Assembly: GCA_030037405.1 (NCBI GenBank)
Contig: JASHRK010000215.1
Span: forward strand, 1 to 12,509
Source of the DNA: Acidimicrobiales bacterium
GTDB lineage: Bacteria > Actinomycetota > Acidimicrobiia > Acidimicrobiales > Bog-793
DNA length: 12,509 nt
Direction of reading: 5' to 3'
In this document: positions 6,654-12,509 of the stretch, one piece after another
Layout: each line of letters begins with the position of its first letter
How positions within the stretch are numbered: the first letter of the stretch is position 1
Translations under genes and position numbers: made by a program
Notes under the pieces: generated by a model
What the model was told of the DNA's origin: nothing
What the model saw: only the letters and a program-made list of their open reading frames with translations
The model's database searches: none

Positions 6654-7019
6654 CTACTCGGCCACGACGACGGCAGACGCCGTCTCGTCGGTGTGGCTGA
6701 GCGAGACGGCAAAGCGCCTGACGCCGAGGGAGGTTGCGATCTCGGCCGCCCTTCCCGCCACCTTCAGCTCCGGAGCGCCGCTCGGGAGACGGAGGATCTC
6801 GACGTCGCCGAAGGCGAAAGCGCCGATGCCCACTCCGAGAGCCTTCATGGCCGCCTCCTTGGCGGCAAAACGAGCGGCCAGTCCGGGCACCGGGTCGCTG
6901 CGACCTGCGAGCGTGCTGCGCTCGTATTTCGTGAAGAGCCGCTCGGCGACGCCCGGGCGCCGTTCGAGGACTGCCCGGAAACGGCCGACTTCGACGAGGT
7001 CCACCCCGATGCCGATCAC
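6654..7019 (-). CDS. acpS: Holo-[acyl-carrier-protein] synthase AcpS
   Basis: AcpS transfers 4'-phosphopantetheine from CoA to a serine of acyl carrier protein, activating fatty acid synthesis. The 121-residue product has the normal trimeric AcpS length and motifs: IGIGVDLVEVGRF (2-14) with the magnesium-binding D7, RFAAKEAAMKALG (50-62) with E55, and the C-terminal SLSHTDETASAVVV (105-118). The GTG start (7019-7017) overlaps the glmS stop by four bases (GTGA). The family reliably begins at M-I-G-I-G-x-D, so this start is secure. The stop is 13 nt before nnrD. The pairing of acpS with nnrD is common in bacteria. Confidence 0.96.
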   Translation of the reverse strand: MIGIGVDLVEVGRFRAVLERRPGVAERLFTKYERSTLAGRSDPVPGLAARFAAKEAAMKALGVGIGAFAFGDVEILRLPSGAPELKVAGRAAEIATSLGVRRFAVSLSHTDETASAVVVAE

Positions 7020-8875
7020 TCGACGGTGACCACCTTGGCGAGGTTGCGCGGCCGGTCGACGTCGTTGCCCCGCGTCCGGGCGATCTGGTACGCGAGCAGC
7101 TGGAGCGGGACGACGGCGACGGCGGGTGAGAGAAGCTCCTCCGTCGGCGGGACCTCGAGGACGAGGTCGGCGAGCGCCGACGTCTCCTTGTCGCCCTCGT
7201 CCGCGAGCGCGAGCACGGTCGCCCCTCTCGCCCGCAGCTCCTCTACGTTGGCGAGGAGCTTCTCCAAGAGTGCTCCCCGCGTGACGACGACGAGGGCGAC
7301 GGCGTTGCGATCGATGAGAGAGATCGGGCCGTGCTTCATCTCGCCCGCCGCATACGCCTCGGCGCGGACGTAGGCGAGCTCCTTCAGCTTCAGGGCACCC
7401 TCTTGGGCGATCGTGTAGCCGACGTTGCGACCGAGAAAGAAGACGTCGTTCGCCTCGACGATCCGGGCGGCGACCGCTCCGTACTGCTCCGACTTGCCGA
7501 GGGCGCGGGCGACGAGCTCCGGCAGAGCGGCGAGGCCGGTGGCGAGGCGGGACGCTTCGTCCGCGTCGAGGGTCGAGCGAAGGCGGGCGAGGTGGAGCGC
7601 GAAGGCCTGCAGGAGCACGAGCTGGCTCACGTGGCACTTGGTCGAGGCGACGCCTATCTCCGGGCCCGCCCTCGTGTAGAGCACCCCGTCGGCCTCTCGC
7701 GCCATGAGAGAGTCCACGACGTTCGTCACCGCCAGCGTCGTTGCCCCCCGCCGCCTCGCCTCGCGGAGGGCGTGATAGGTGTCGGCGGTCTCTCCCGACT
7801 GGCTGACCGCGATTACGAGGCTGCGCCCGTCGAGGACGGGGTCCTCGTAGCGGAACTCGCTCGCTATCTCGGCGGTGGCTGGCAGCTTCGCCCACCTCTC
7901 GATCGCAAGGCGGCCCACCTGGCTCGCGTGGTAGCTCGATCCACAACCGACGACGAGGACGCGGTCGATCGCACCGAGCACCTCCTCGCCAAGCGAGAGC
8001 TCCTCGAACTCCGTCGCCCCGTCGGGGTGGAGACGGCCGAGAAGCGTGTCGGTGAGAGCGCGTGGCTGCTCGTGGATCTCTTTCGACATGAAGTCCTCGT
8101 AGCCCTCACGCTGCGCCGCCCGCACTCCCCACGACACCCGTACCGGCCTCGGGTCGACGGGGTTTCCTGCAAGGTCGCTGACGCTCAGGCTGCCCGGCCG
8201 CACCTCGGCCACCTGGTCGTCGCCGAGGGCATAGAGGTCACGGGTAGTGCCGAGCACGGCGGCGATGTCCGAGGCCACGACGCCGAGCGTGCCCGTGCGC
8301 CCGACGATGAGGGGAGAGGTGCGCCGGACGGCGGCGAGCGTCTCAGGTTCGCGGGCGTAGGCGACGGCGATGGCGAAGTCGCCCTGCAGCTCACCCGCCA
8401 CGCGGCGGGCCGCCTCGGCGAGGCCGGCACCGAGGGCGAGCTCGTCCTCGACGAGGTGGGCGACGACCTCGCTGTCGGTCTCTGACGCGAGGAGGTGGCC
8501 GGCGGCTACGAGCCGGGCGGCGAGCTTGCGATGGTTCTCGATTATCCCGTTGTGGACGACGGCCACCTCACCCGAGCAGTCGGTGTGGGGATGGGCGTTC
8601 GCCTCCGTCGCCGCCCCGTGGGTCGCCCATCTCGTGTGACCGATGCCCGTGCGAGCACGGGGAGCGGCCTCGCGCGAGCTCTCCAGCTCGGCGATGGACT
8701 GCGCCCGCACGGCGGACCTCCGCCGCCAGAGCGAAGCTGTCGAGCCATCGTCACCCGGAAGAGCTACGAGGGCGACGCCGGCGGAGTCGTAGCCCCGGTA
8801 CTCGAGCAGCCTGAGCCCGCCGAGAAGGACGTCGAGCGGCACGTCCGCCCCGGTCACGCCGATGATGCCGCACAT
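7016..8875 (-). CDS. glmS: Glutamine--fructose-6-phosphate aminotransferase (isomerizing)
   Basis: GlmS makes glucosamine-6-phosphate from fructose-6-phosphate and glutamine, the first step to UDP-GlcNAc. The 619-residue product has normal length. The glutaminase domain (1 to about 240) starts MCGIIGVTG with nucleophile C2 and contains YRGYDSAGVAL (26-36), GIGHTRWATHG (77-87), NAHPHTD (93-99) and VVHNGIIEN (106-114). After the linker with EDFMSKEIHEQPRAL (260-274), the two SIS isomerase domains follow: CGSSYHASQ (311-319) and AVSQSGETADT (356-366), then GRNVGYTIAQEGALKLKELA and AGEMKHGP in SIS2. It ends PRNLAKVVTVE, as in the family. The ATG at 8875 is fixed by the need for Cys at position 2. 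No clear Shine-Dalgarno is seen in the 42-nt gap after glmM. Confidence 0.98.
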   Translation of the reverse strand: MCGIIGVTGADVPLDVLLGGLRLLEYRGYDSAGVALVALPGDDGSTASLWRRRSAVRAQSIAELESSREAAPRARTGIGHTRWATHGAATEANAHPHTDCSGEVAVVHNGIIENHRKLAARLVAAGHLLASETDSEVVAHLVEDELALGAGLAEAARRVAGELQGDFAIAVAYAREPETLAAVRRTSPLIVGRTGTLGVVASDIAAVLGTTRDLYALGDDQVAEVRPGSLSVSDLAGNPVDPRPVRVSWGVRAAQREGYEDFMSKEIHEQPRALTDTLLGRLHPDGATEFEELSLGEEVLGAIDRVLVVGCGSSYHASQVGRLAIERWAKLPATAEIASEFRYEDPVLDGRSLVIAVSQSGETADTYHALREARRRGATTLAVTNVVDSLMAREADGVLYTRAGPEIGVASTKCHVSQLVLLQAFALHLARLRSTLDADEASRLATGLAALPELVARALGKSEQYGAVAARIVEANDVFFLGRNVGYTIAQEGALKLKELAYVRAEAYAAGEMKHGPISLIDRNAVALVVVTRGALLEKLLANVEELRARGATVLALADEGDKETSALADLVLEVPPTEELLSPAVAVVPLQLLAYQIARTRGNDVDRPRNLAKVVTVE

Positions 8876-8917
8876 CCCACACAGGCTAGCCAGCCGGGCG
8901 GAGAGCTCTCGTCGTGC

Positions 8918-10279
8918 TCAGGTGAGCTCGCGGGCGACGACGTCGGCGATGCGGCTCGCGTACCGGGTGGCGTCGGCCTCCGTCGGAGCCTCCACCATCA
9001 CCCGCACGAAAGGCTCCGTCCCGCTCGGCCGGAGGAGAACCCGGCCCCTCTCCCCGAGCTCTGCCCCGACGGCCTCGGCCTCCTGCCAGACGGCGGCGGC
9101 CTCGCCGAGGGCACGCGGCTCGGGGACGAAGACGTTGACCATGACCTGCGGGAGGCGGTCCATCGCCTCCGACGCGAGATCCGCGAGGGGCCGGCCCTCC
9201 CTCCCGAGCAGGTCGAGCAGCTTGAGCGCCGTGAGCATGCCGTCTCCGGTCGCCGCGTGCTGGCCGAAGATGAGGTGGCCCGACTGCTCGCCACCGAGCA
9301 CGTAACCGCCGGACTCCATGGCGTCGGCGACGTTGCGGTCCCCGACGGCCGTCTCGACGATCCCGATGCCCGCCGCCTCGAGGGCGATCCTCAGCCCCAT
9401 GTTGCTCAGCAGCGTCACGACGACGGCACCGCCCGCGAGGCGGCCGGAGCGCTGGAGGTCGTTGGCGAAGAGCACGATGAGGTAGTCCCCGTCGACGACG
9501 CGACCGGTGTGGTCCACCGCCAGCATGCGGTCGGCGTCTCCGTCGAAGGCGATCCCGAGCGAGGCACCCCGCTCGAGGACGGTCTTCACGAGCGTGTCGA
9601 GGTGAGTCGAGCCGCAGCCTGCGTTGATGTTCGTCCCCTGCGGCGAGGCCGACAGGAGGTGGTGCTCGACTCCGAGCCGGTCGAGCACCTTCGGGGCGAT
9701 CGTGCTCGCGGCGCCGTTGGCGCAGTCGACGACCACCTCGCCGTCCGGCATCGCCCCCCCCGGCAGAGCGACGAGCCAGTCCGTGTACTCCTCCACCCCG
9801 GTCTCGTCCCTCGAGAGGACGCCGACTCCCTCCCCGCGGTTCCCGGGCAGCCCTGCAGCCGCTCGAGGACCGGCGCCGGGCCCCTCGCCGAGGATCGCTT
9901 CGAGGGCGCTCTCGATCGCCTCTTCCGTCTCCAGGGGGAGCTTCGTTCCGCCTCTTCCCAGGAGCTTGATCCCGTTGTCCGCGAAGGGATTGTGGGACGC
10001 AGAGATCATCGCCGCCGGCAGGCGCCGCCTGGCGGCAAGCCACCCGAGCCCGGGGGTCGGGATGACGCCGACGTCGAGGACATCGCGGCCCTCAGAGGCA
10101 AGACCGACCGAGAGCGCGGCCTGCAGCATCGGCCCCGACCTACGGGTGTCGCGCCCGGCGAGGTAGCTCTCCGCATCGAGGACCCGGGCGGCAGCACGGC
10201 CTAGGGCAAGGGCGATCTCGGGCGTGAGCTCGGTGTTGGCAACGCCGCGCAACCCGTCGGTGCCGAACCTGGACGGCAC
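8918..10279 (-). CDS. glmM: Phosphoglucosamine mutase
   Basis: GlmM converts glucosamine-6-phosphate to glucosamine-1-phosphate, the step after GlmS. The 453-residue product has the standard length. It begins RFGTDGLRG (4-12) and contains the phosphoserine loop ISASHNPF (92-99, active S95), the magnesium-binding FDGDADR (245-251, D246, D248, D250), the sugar-binding GEQSGH (330-335), and the phosphate-binding RPSGTEPFVRVMVE (417-430). The GTG at 10279-10277 is chosen because it places the conserved RFGTDG at the correct distance from the N-terminus; the ribosome binding site is weak. It begins 13 nt after rpsI ends. GlmM is known in model bacteria to need phosphorylation of this serine for activity. 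Confidence 0.97.
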   Translation of the reverse strand: MPSRFGTDGLRGVANTELTPEIALALGRAAARVLDAESYLAGRDTRRSGPMLQAALSVGLASEGRDVLDVGVIPTPGLGWLAARRRLPAAMISASHNPFADNGIKLLGRGGTKLPLETEEAIESALEAILGEGPGAGPRAAAGLPGNRGEGVGVLSRDETGVEEYTDWLVALPGGAMPDGEVVVDCANGAASTIAPKVLDRLGVEHHLLSASPQGTNINAGCGSTHLDTLVKTVLERGASLGIAFDGDADRMLAVDHTGRVVDGDYLIVLFANDLQRSGRLAGGAVVVTLLSNMGLRIALEAAGIGIVETAVGDRNVADAMESGGYVLGGEQSGHLIFGQHAATGDGMLTALKLLDLLGREGRPLADLASEAMDRLPQVMVNVFVPEPRALGEAAAVWQEAEAVGAELGERGRVLLRPSGTEPFVRVMVEAPTEADATRYASRIADVVARELT

Positions 10280-10292
10280 GATGGAGCCGGGC

Positions 10293-10685
10293 TCAGCGCT
10301 TGGAGTACTGCGGCGCCTTGCGAGCCTTCTTGAGGCCGTACTTCTTGCTCTCCTTCTCGCGAGCGTCGCGGGTGAGCATGCCGGCCTTCTTGAGACCCGG
10401 CCGCAGCTCCGGGTCGAGCTCGGCAAGTCCTCTTGCTATGCCGAGGCGGAGCGCACCGGACTGACCGGAGACGCCGCCTCCGTCGATCGTGGCGTCGACG
10501 TCGATCTCCTCTGCCTTGCCGGCGAGGCGCAACGGCTCGCTCGCGAGCATCCGGTGGGACGCCGAGGGGAAGTAGTCCTCGAAGCTTCTCTTGTTGACGG
10601 TGATGACGCCCTGGCCCGCATGGAAGCGCACCCTGGCCACCGCTTCCTTTCGGCGCCCCGTCGTCTGGACGAGCGGTCTCGGCAT
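10293..10685 (-). CDS. rpsI: 30S ribosomal protein S9 (uS9)
   Basis: S9 belongs to the small-subunit head, and its C-terminal tail reaches the P-site tRNA. The 130-residue product has TTGRRKEAVARVRF (8-21), ITVNKRSFEDYF (28-39), the GGGVSGQSGALRLGIARGL segment (69-87), and the invariant C-terminal end RKAPQYSKR. The length is normal for the family. The ATG at 10685-10683 is 43 nt downstream of rplM, with a GAGGAG (10702-10697) about 11 nt before it. It is the second gene of the universal rplM-rpsI pair. Confidence 0.98.
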   Translation of the reverse strand: MPRPLVQTTGRRKEAVARVRFHAGQGVITVNKRSFEDYFPSASHRMLASEPLRLAGKAEEIDVDATIDGGGVSGQSGALRLGIARGLAELDPELRPGLKKAGMLTRDAREKESKKYGLKKARKAPQYSKR

Positions 10686-10728
10686 CAGCGGGTCATCTCC
10701 TCGCTCCTCGCGGCAATGTTCGGCCGGC

Positions 10729-11181
10729 TCACGAGGCTCGCCTCGTCGTCCCGGGAAGCTCGAGCGATCTCGGCACCTGGGCCGAGTGCGGGTGCTCCGG
10801 CCCGGCGTACACCTTCAGCTTGCCGAGCATCTTGCGCCCGAGCGGGCCTTTGGGAAGCATGCCCCGCACGCTGTTGCGCACGACCTCCTCGGGCTTCCGC
10901 CTCAGCAGGTCGGCGTAGCTCGTGGCCTTCAGGCTGCCCGGGTGGCCGCTGTGGCGGTAGGCGAGCGTCCTCTCCGCCTTGTCCGAGCTCATCACGACCT
11001 TGGCGGCGTTGACGACGATGACGTGATCGCCGGTGTCGAGATGGGGGGCGAAGATGGGCCTGTGCTTGCCACGGAGCACCTTCGCCACCTCGGTGGCGAG
11101 GCGACCGAGGACGAGGCCGTCGGCGTCGACGAGGTACCAGACGCGCTCGATCTCGCTCTGTCTCGTGGAATAGGTGCGCAC
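10729..11181 (-). CDS. rplM: 50S ribosomal protein L13 (uL13)
   Basis: L13 is an early-assembly protein of the large subunit. The 150-residue product contains WYLVDADGLVLGRLATEVAK (15-34), the region KHRPIFAPHLDTGDHVIVVN, HSGHPGSLKATSY (77-89), and RGMLPKGPLGRKMLGKLKVY (105-124), with family order and length. The GTG start (11181-11179) is preceded by GAGGA about 5 nt upstream. It is the first gene of the long minus-strand run; two candidate promoters lie upstream. The stop is 43 nt before rpsI. Confidence 0.98.
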   Translation of the reverse strand: MRTYSTRQSEIERVWYLVDADGLVLGRLATEVAKVLRGKHRPIFAPHLDTGDHVIVVNAAKVVMSSDKAERTLAYRHSGHPGSLKATSYADLLRRKPEEVVRNSVRGMLPKGPLGRKMLGKLKVYAGPEHPHSAQVPRSLELPGTTRRAS

Positions 11182-11310
11182 GGTCGTCCTCGGTCGGTGT
11201 CTCTGCTCTCGATCTTCGAAAGAGGCCTGCCGGCGGGGTCGCGCTGCGTCCCTGGTGTCGGCACGGGCTCACGGCCGGACAGACGCCAGTCATGCTCAAG
11301 CCGCCGGAGA

Positions 11311-11339
11311 AGGATACTAGGCGCACGGGACCAGGGCAA
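11311..11339 (-). promoter_or_regulatory. Candidate proximal promoter for the rplM operon
   Basis: TTGCCC (11339-11334) and TATCCT (11316-11311) on the minus strand are 17 bp apart and match the vegetative consensus at 4/6 each. The design resembles the groESL promoter in this window (TTGCCA, 17 bp, TATCGT). Transcription would begin near 11304, giving a leader of about 120 nt before the rplM GTG. Confidence 0.5.
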
Positions 11340-11410
11340 CCGCCGCGGACTCCCCCCTTTCGCGGGACGTGATGGCCCCCCGTCAAGAAAGGACTGGCGC
11401 GGTGCCTGTA

Positions 11411-11439
11411 TTTATACTATGATACAAACTTAGTTCCAA
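11411..11439 (-). promoter_or_regulatory. Candidate distal promoter for the rplM operon
   Basis: TTGGAA (11439-11434) and TATAAA (11416-11411) on the minus strand are separated by 17 bp, matching consensus at 4/6 and 5/6. They sit in the only AT-rich patch of the window. A transcript would start near 11404 and carry a leader of about 220 nt. The -10 overlaps plus-strand -10-like hexamers. Confidence 0.55.
11413..11423 (+). promoter_or_regulatory. Candidate -10 elements for the PAS-GAF gene
   Basis: Two overlapping hexamers on the plus strand, TATACT (11413-11418) and TATGAT (11418-11423), each match TATAAT at 5/6 positions. No convincing -35 lies at 16-18 bp upstream. If used, the transcript would start near 11425-11430 and include the whole hairpin region at 11477-11538 in its leader. 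Confidence 0.35.
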
Positions 11440-11476
11440 GATTGATATCGCGGAACTGCCGTTGCCCCGGCACAGT

Positions 11477-11538
11477 GGTGGGTACGTCCGGCTCCTGAAC
11501 CCCGACCCCTCCCTCTCGGGAACCGGGCGTACACCACC
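11477..11538 (+). ncRNA. Long imperfect hairpin in the 5' leader of the PAS-GAF gene
   Basis: 11477-11486 pairs with 11528-11538 (10 bp, A11533 bulged). It stacks directly on 11487-11491 with 11523-11527 (5 bp, one U-G pair). An asymmetric internal loop follows (11492-11499 against A11521 A11522), then a terminal stem 11501-11505 with 11516-11520 and a 10-nt pyrimidine loop (11506-11515). No U-tract follows, so it is not an intrinsic terminator. The loop sequence TCCCTC (11510-11515) is exactly complementary to GAGGGA (11576-11581), the only Shine-Dalgarno-like stretch before the ATG. It could be a cis-regulatory RNA that hides the ribosome binding site. I could not match it to any riboswitch family I know. 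Confidence 0.5.
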
Positions 11539-11575
11539 CACCTGCCGGCGACGTGCAACAGAGTCGAACCTTAGC

Positions 11576-11581
11576 GAGGGA
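11576..11581 (+). promoter_or_regulatory. Putative Shine-Dalgarno of the PAS-GAF gene
   Basis: GAGGGA is the only purine-rich SD-like stretch before the ATG at 11595, with a rather long spacer of 13 nt. It favours the ATG over an in-frame GTG at 11553, which has nothing comparable upstream. It is complementary to the leader hairpin loop. Confidence 0.45.
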
Positions 11582-11594
11582 AGCGAACGACATC

Positions 11595-12509
11595 ATGGCC
11601 GGCACAAAGGTGCAACTTGGCCGCGCGGGCGCGCGGCGACTCGCGGTGAAAGACAAGCCCTCGAAGGATGGGGGCGCATCGGAGACGCAGGCGCTCCTCG
11701 ACGCCATCCCGGGCGCCCTGGTCGTCATCGACGGAGAGAGCACGGTTCAGTACGCCGCCGGCCAGCTGAGAGCCCTGAACGCCCCCGACAACGAGAGGCT
11801 GCTCGGGAGCCGGCTCCTCGACCACGTGGAGCCCGACGGCGCCGCCGCCGTGAGCAACTTCGTCCGGCTGATGGCGAGCTCGCCGGCGGGTGAGCTGGTC
11901 GGACCGGAGAGGGCTACCTACCGGGATGGCGACGGCCGCTTGCGGCGCACGCAGGTCTGGGGTGTCAACAGCTCGACCGACCCGAACGTCGGCAGGGTGG
12001 TGCTCGCCCTTGCCCCTGAGACTTCCTACGACCACTTCGGCCAGGTCCTGGCGTCGATCGTCTCGGGTGCTCCCCCCGACGAGGTGCTGGAGGACCTCGC
12101 CAACGCGCTCAGGCACGCTCCGGTCGCGGGGGAGTGTTTCTTCATGGTGGCGCAGGACGACGACCGGGTCGTCCTCCGCTCCCCCAATCTCTGGGCCATC
12201 CCTGGCCCGCCCATGCCGGGGCCCTGGGACGACGTCCTCACCGGCGGTCCTGCGGTCGATTTGAGCGATCTGAGCACGCTCAGCCCTGCTCTCGGCAACG
12301 TCGCGAGGGACGCCGGGTACGCCGCCCTCTCGTGCCTCCCGGTCGACTGCGGTCTGCACGGAGGGACCCACTCCTGCCTCGTCGTCTGGCGGAGACGACC
12401 CGGTGTCCTCCCGCCGCACGCCCGCCGCGCCGTGGAAGACGCCACGGTGATCGCCTCCCTCGCCCTCGCACACCCGAGACGGCCGGCGGCGGCGGAGGCA
12501 CCGCTCACC
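11595..12509 (+). CDS. PAS-GAF domain signalling protein, N-terminal part, cut by the window edge
   Basis: The frame is open from the ATG at 11595 to the last base (305 codons), so the C-terminus is missing. Residues 1-30 are basic and polar with no signal peptide. Residues 31-140 look like a PAS domain: ALLDAIPGALVVIDGESTVQYA (33-54) is the classic PAS entry, LLGSRLLDHVEPDG (69-82) follows, and the domain closes near GRVVLALAPE. Residues about 145-295 resemble a GAF domain, with FGQVLASIVSGAP (148-160), a central FFMVAQDDDRVVLRS, and GYAALSCLPV (241-250) then CLVVWRRRPG (261-270). No transmembrane segment is seen, so the protein is probably cytosolic. In actinobacteria such modules often precede GGDEF/EAL, kinase or phosphatase outputs, but the output here is not visible and the ligand is unknown. 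It is divergent from rplM. Similarity was judged by eye only, so domain borders are approximate. Confidence 0.75.
   Translation, partial: MAGTKVQLGRAGARRLAVKDKPSKDGGASETQALLDAIPGALVVIDGESTVQYAAGQLRALNAPDNERLLGSRLLDHVEPDGAAAVSNFVRLMASSPAGELVGPERATYRDGDGRLRRTQVWGVNSSTDPNVGRVVLALAPETSYDHFGQVLASIVSGAPPDEVLEDLANALRHAPVAGECFFMVAQDDDRVVLRSPNLWAIPGPPMPGPWDDVLTGGPAVDLSDLSTLSPALGNVARDAGYAALSCLPVDCGLHGGTHSCLVVWRRRPGVLPPHARRAVEDATVIASLALAHPRRPAAAEAPLT

Larger units (their letters stand above)
11182..11594. other. Divergent intergenic region between rplM and the PAS-GAF gene
   Basis: This 413-bp gap is the only long stretch without a protein-coding gene. It holds, from left to right, the rplM leader (11182-11310), a proximal rplM promoter (11311-11339), a GC-rich spacer with runs of C and G, an AT-rich promoter patch (11408-11439), and the structured leader of the plus-strand gene (11430-11594). 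The short open frames across it lack family resemblance and plausible starts. No tRNA or known riboswitch class was recognised. Confidence 0.85.

Noticed and set aside
5357..6700. 447-codon plus-strand open frame
   Set aside because: Antisense to nnrD, with charged low-complexity translation and no motif.
8876..8917. glmS ribozyme or riboswitch before glmS
   Set aside because: Only 42 nt separate glmM and glmS, too short for the ribozyme, which is also mainly a Firmicutes element.
8495..10204. 569-codon plus-strand open frame
   Set aside because: Antisense to glmM and glmS. No recognisable domain; long antisense frames are expected in GC-rich genes.
11477..11538. Intrinsic terminator for the intergenic hairpin
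   Set aside because: The stem is interrupted by a bulge and an internal loop, and no T-tract follows on either strand.
11553..11594. GTG at 11553 as start of the PAS-GAF protein
   Set aside because: In frame and adds 14 residues, but there is no Shine-Dalgarno before it; the ATG at 11595 has GAGGGA upstream.
11417..11743. 108-codon minus-strand open frame over the intergenic region and the PAS-GAF start
   Set aside because: It crosses the hairpin and the promoter patch, has no family resemblance and overlaps the better-supported plus-strand gene.

Overview
The window is a GC-rich, tightly packed bacterial chromosome segment. It almost certainly comes from an actinobacterium (Actinomycetota). 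A class such as Acidimicrobiia is possible, but that is a guess. The reasons are very high GC, seven GTG starts among the 14 genes whose start is visible, and a gene order (rplM-rpsI-glmM-glmS-acpS-nnrD-alr-tsaE-tsaB-rimI-tsaD-groES-groEL) that matches the cluster I recall, in looser form, from Streptomyces and Mycobacterium. No phage, IS, CRISPR, tRNA or rRNA feature was found.

Layout: everything from 1 to 11181 is on the minus strand and is read here in transcription order, from right to left. Ribosomal proteins L13 and S9 come first. Next are two amino-sugar enzymes that make cell-wall UDP-GlcNAc precursor (GlmM, GlmS), then AcpS (holo-ACP synthase), the NAD(P)HX repair enzyme NnrE/NnrD, and alanine racemase. 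A family 4 (4Fe-4S) uracil-DNA glycosylase follows. Then come three of the tRNA t6A proteins with RimI among them (TsaE, TsaB, RimI, TsaD). Spacing is minimal: five junctions overlap by 1 or 4 nt (nnrD/alr, udg/tsaE, tsaE/tsaB, rimI/tsaD, glmS/acpS), tsaB and rimI are 1 nt apart, and the other gaps are 13-43 nt. One long transcript from the rplM promoters is likely. After tsaD a new regulated unit starts: a vegetative-type promoter directly followed by a perfect CIRCE operator, then groES and the first 45 codons of groEL.

The only large intergenic region (11182-11594) separates this run from a divergent plus-strand gene that runs off the right edge. That gene encodes a PAS-GAF type signalling protein whose output domain is not in the window. 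The intergenic region holds an AT-rich patch with overlapping divergent -10 elements, a second promoter nearer rplM, and a well-formed imperfect hairpin in the leader of the PAS-GAF gene. The hairpin's pyrimidine loop is complementary to that gene's Shine-Dalgarno-like sequence.

Most of the window is ordinary housekeeping DNA. The points that merit a second look are the structured leader (11477-11581), the divergent promoter patch, the glycosylase gene placed inside an otherwise conserved cluster, and some smaller oddities (a GGT repeat in Alr, and an altered NnrE glycine-rich loop).
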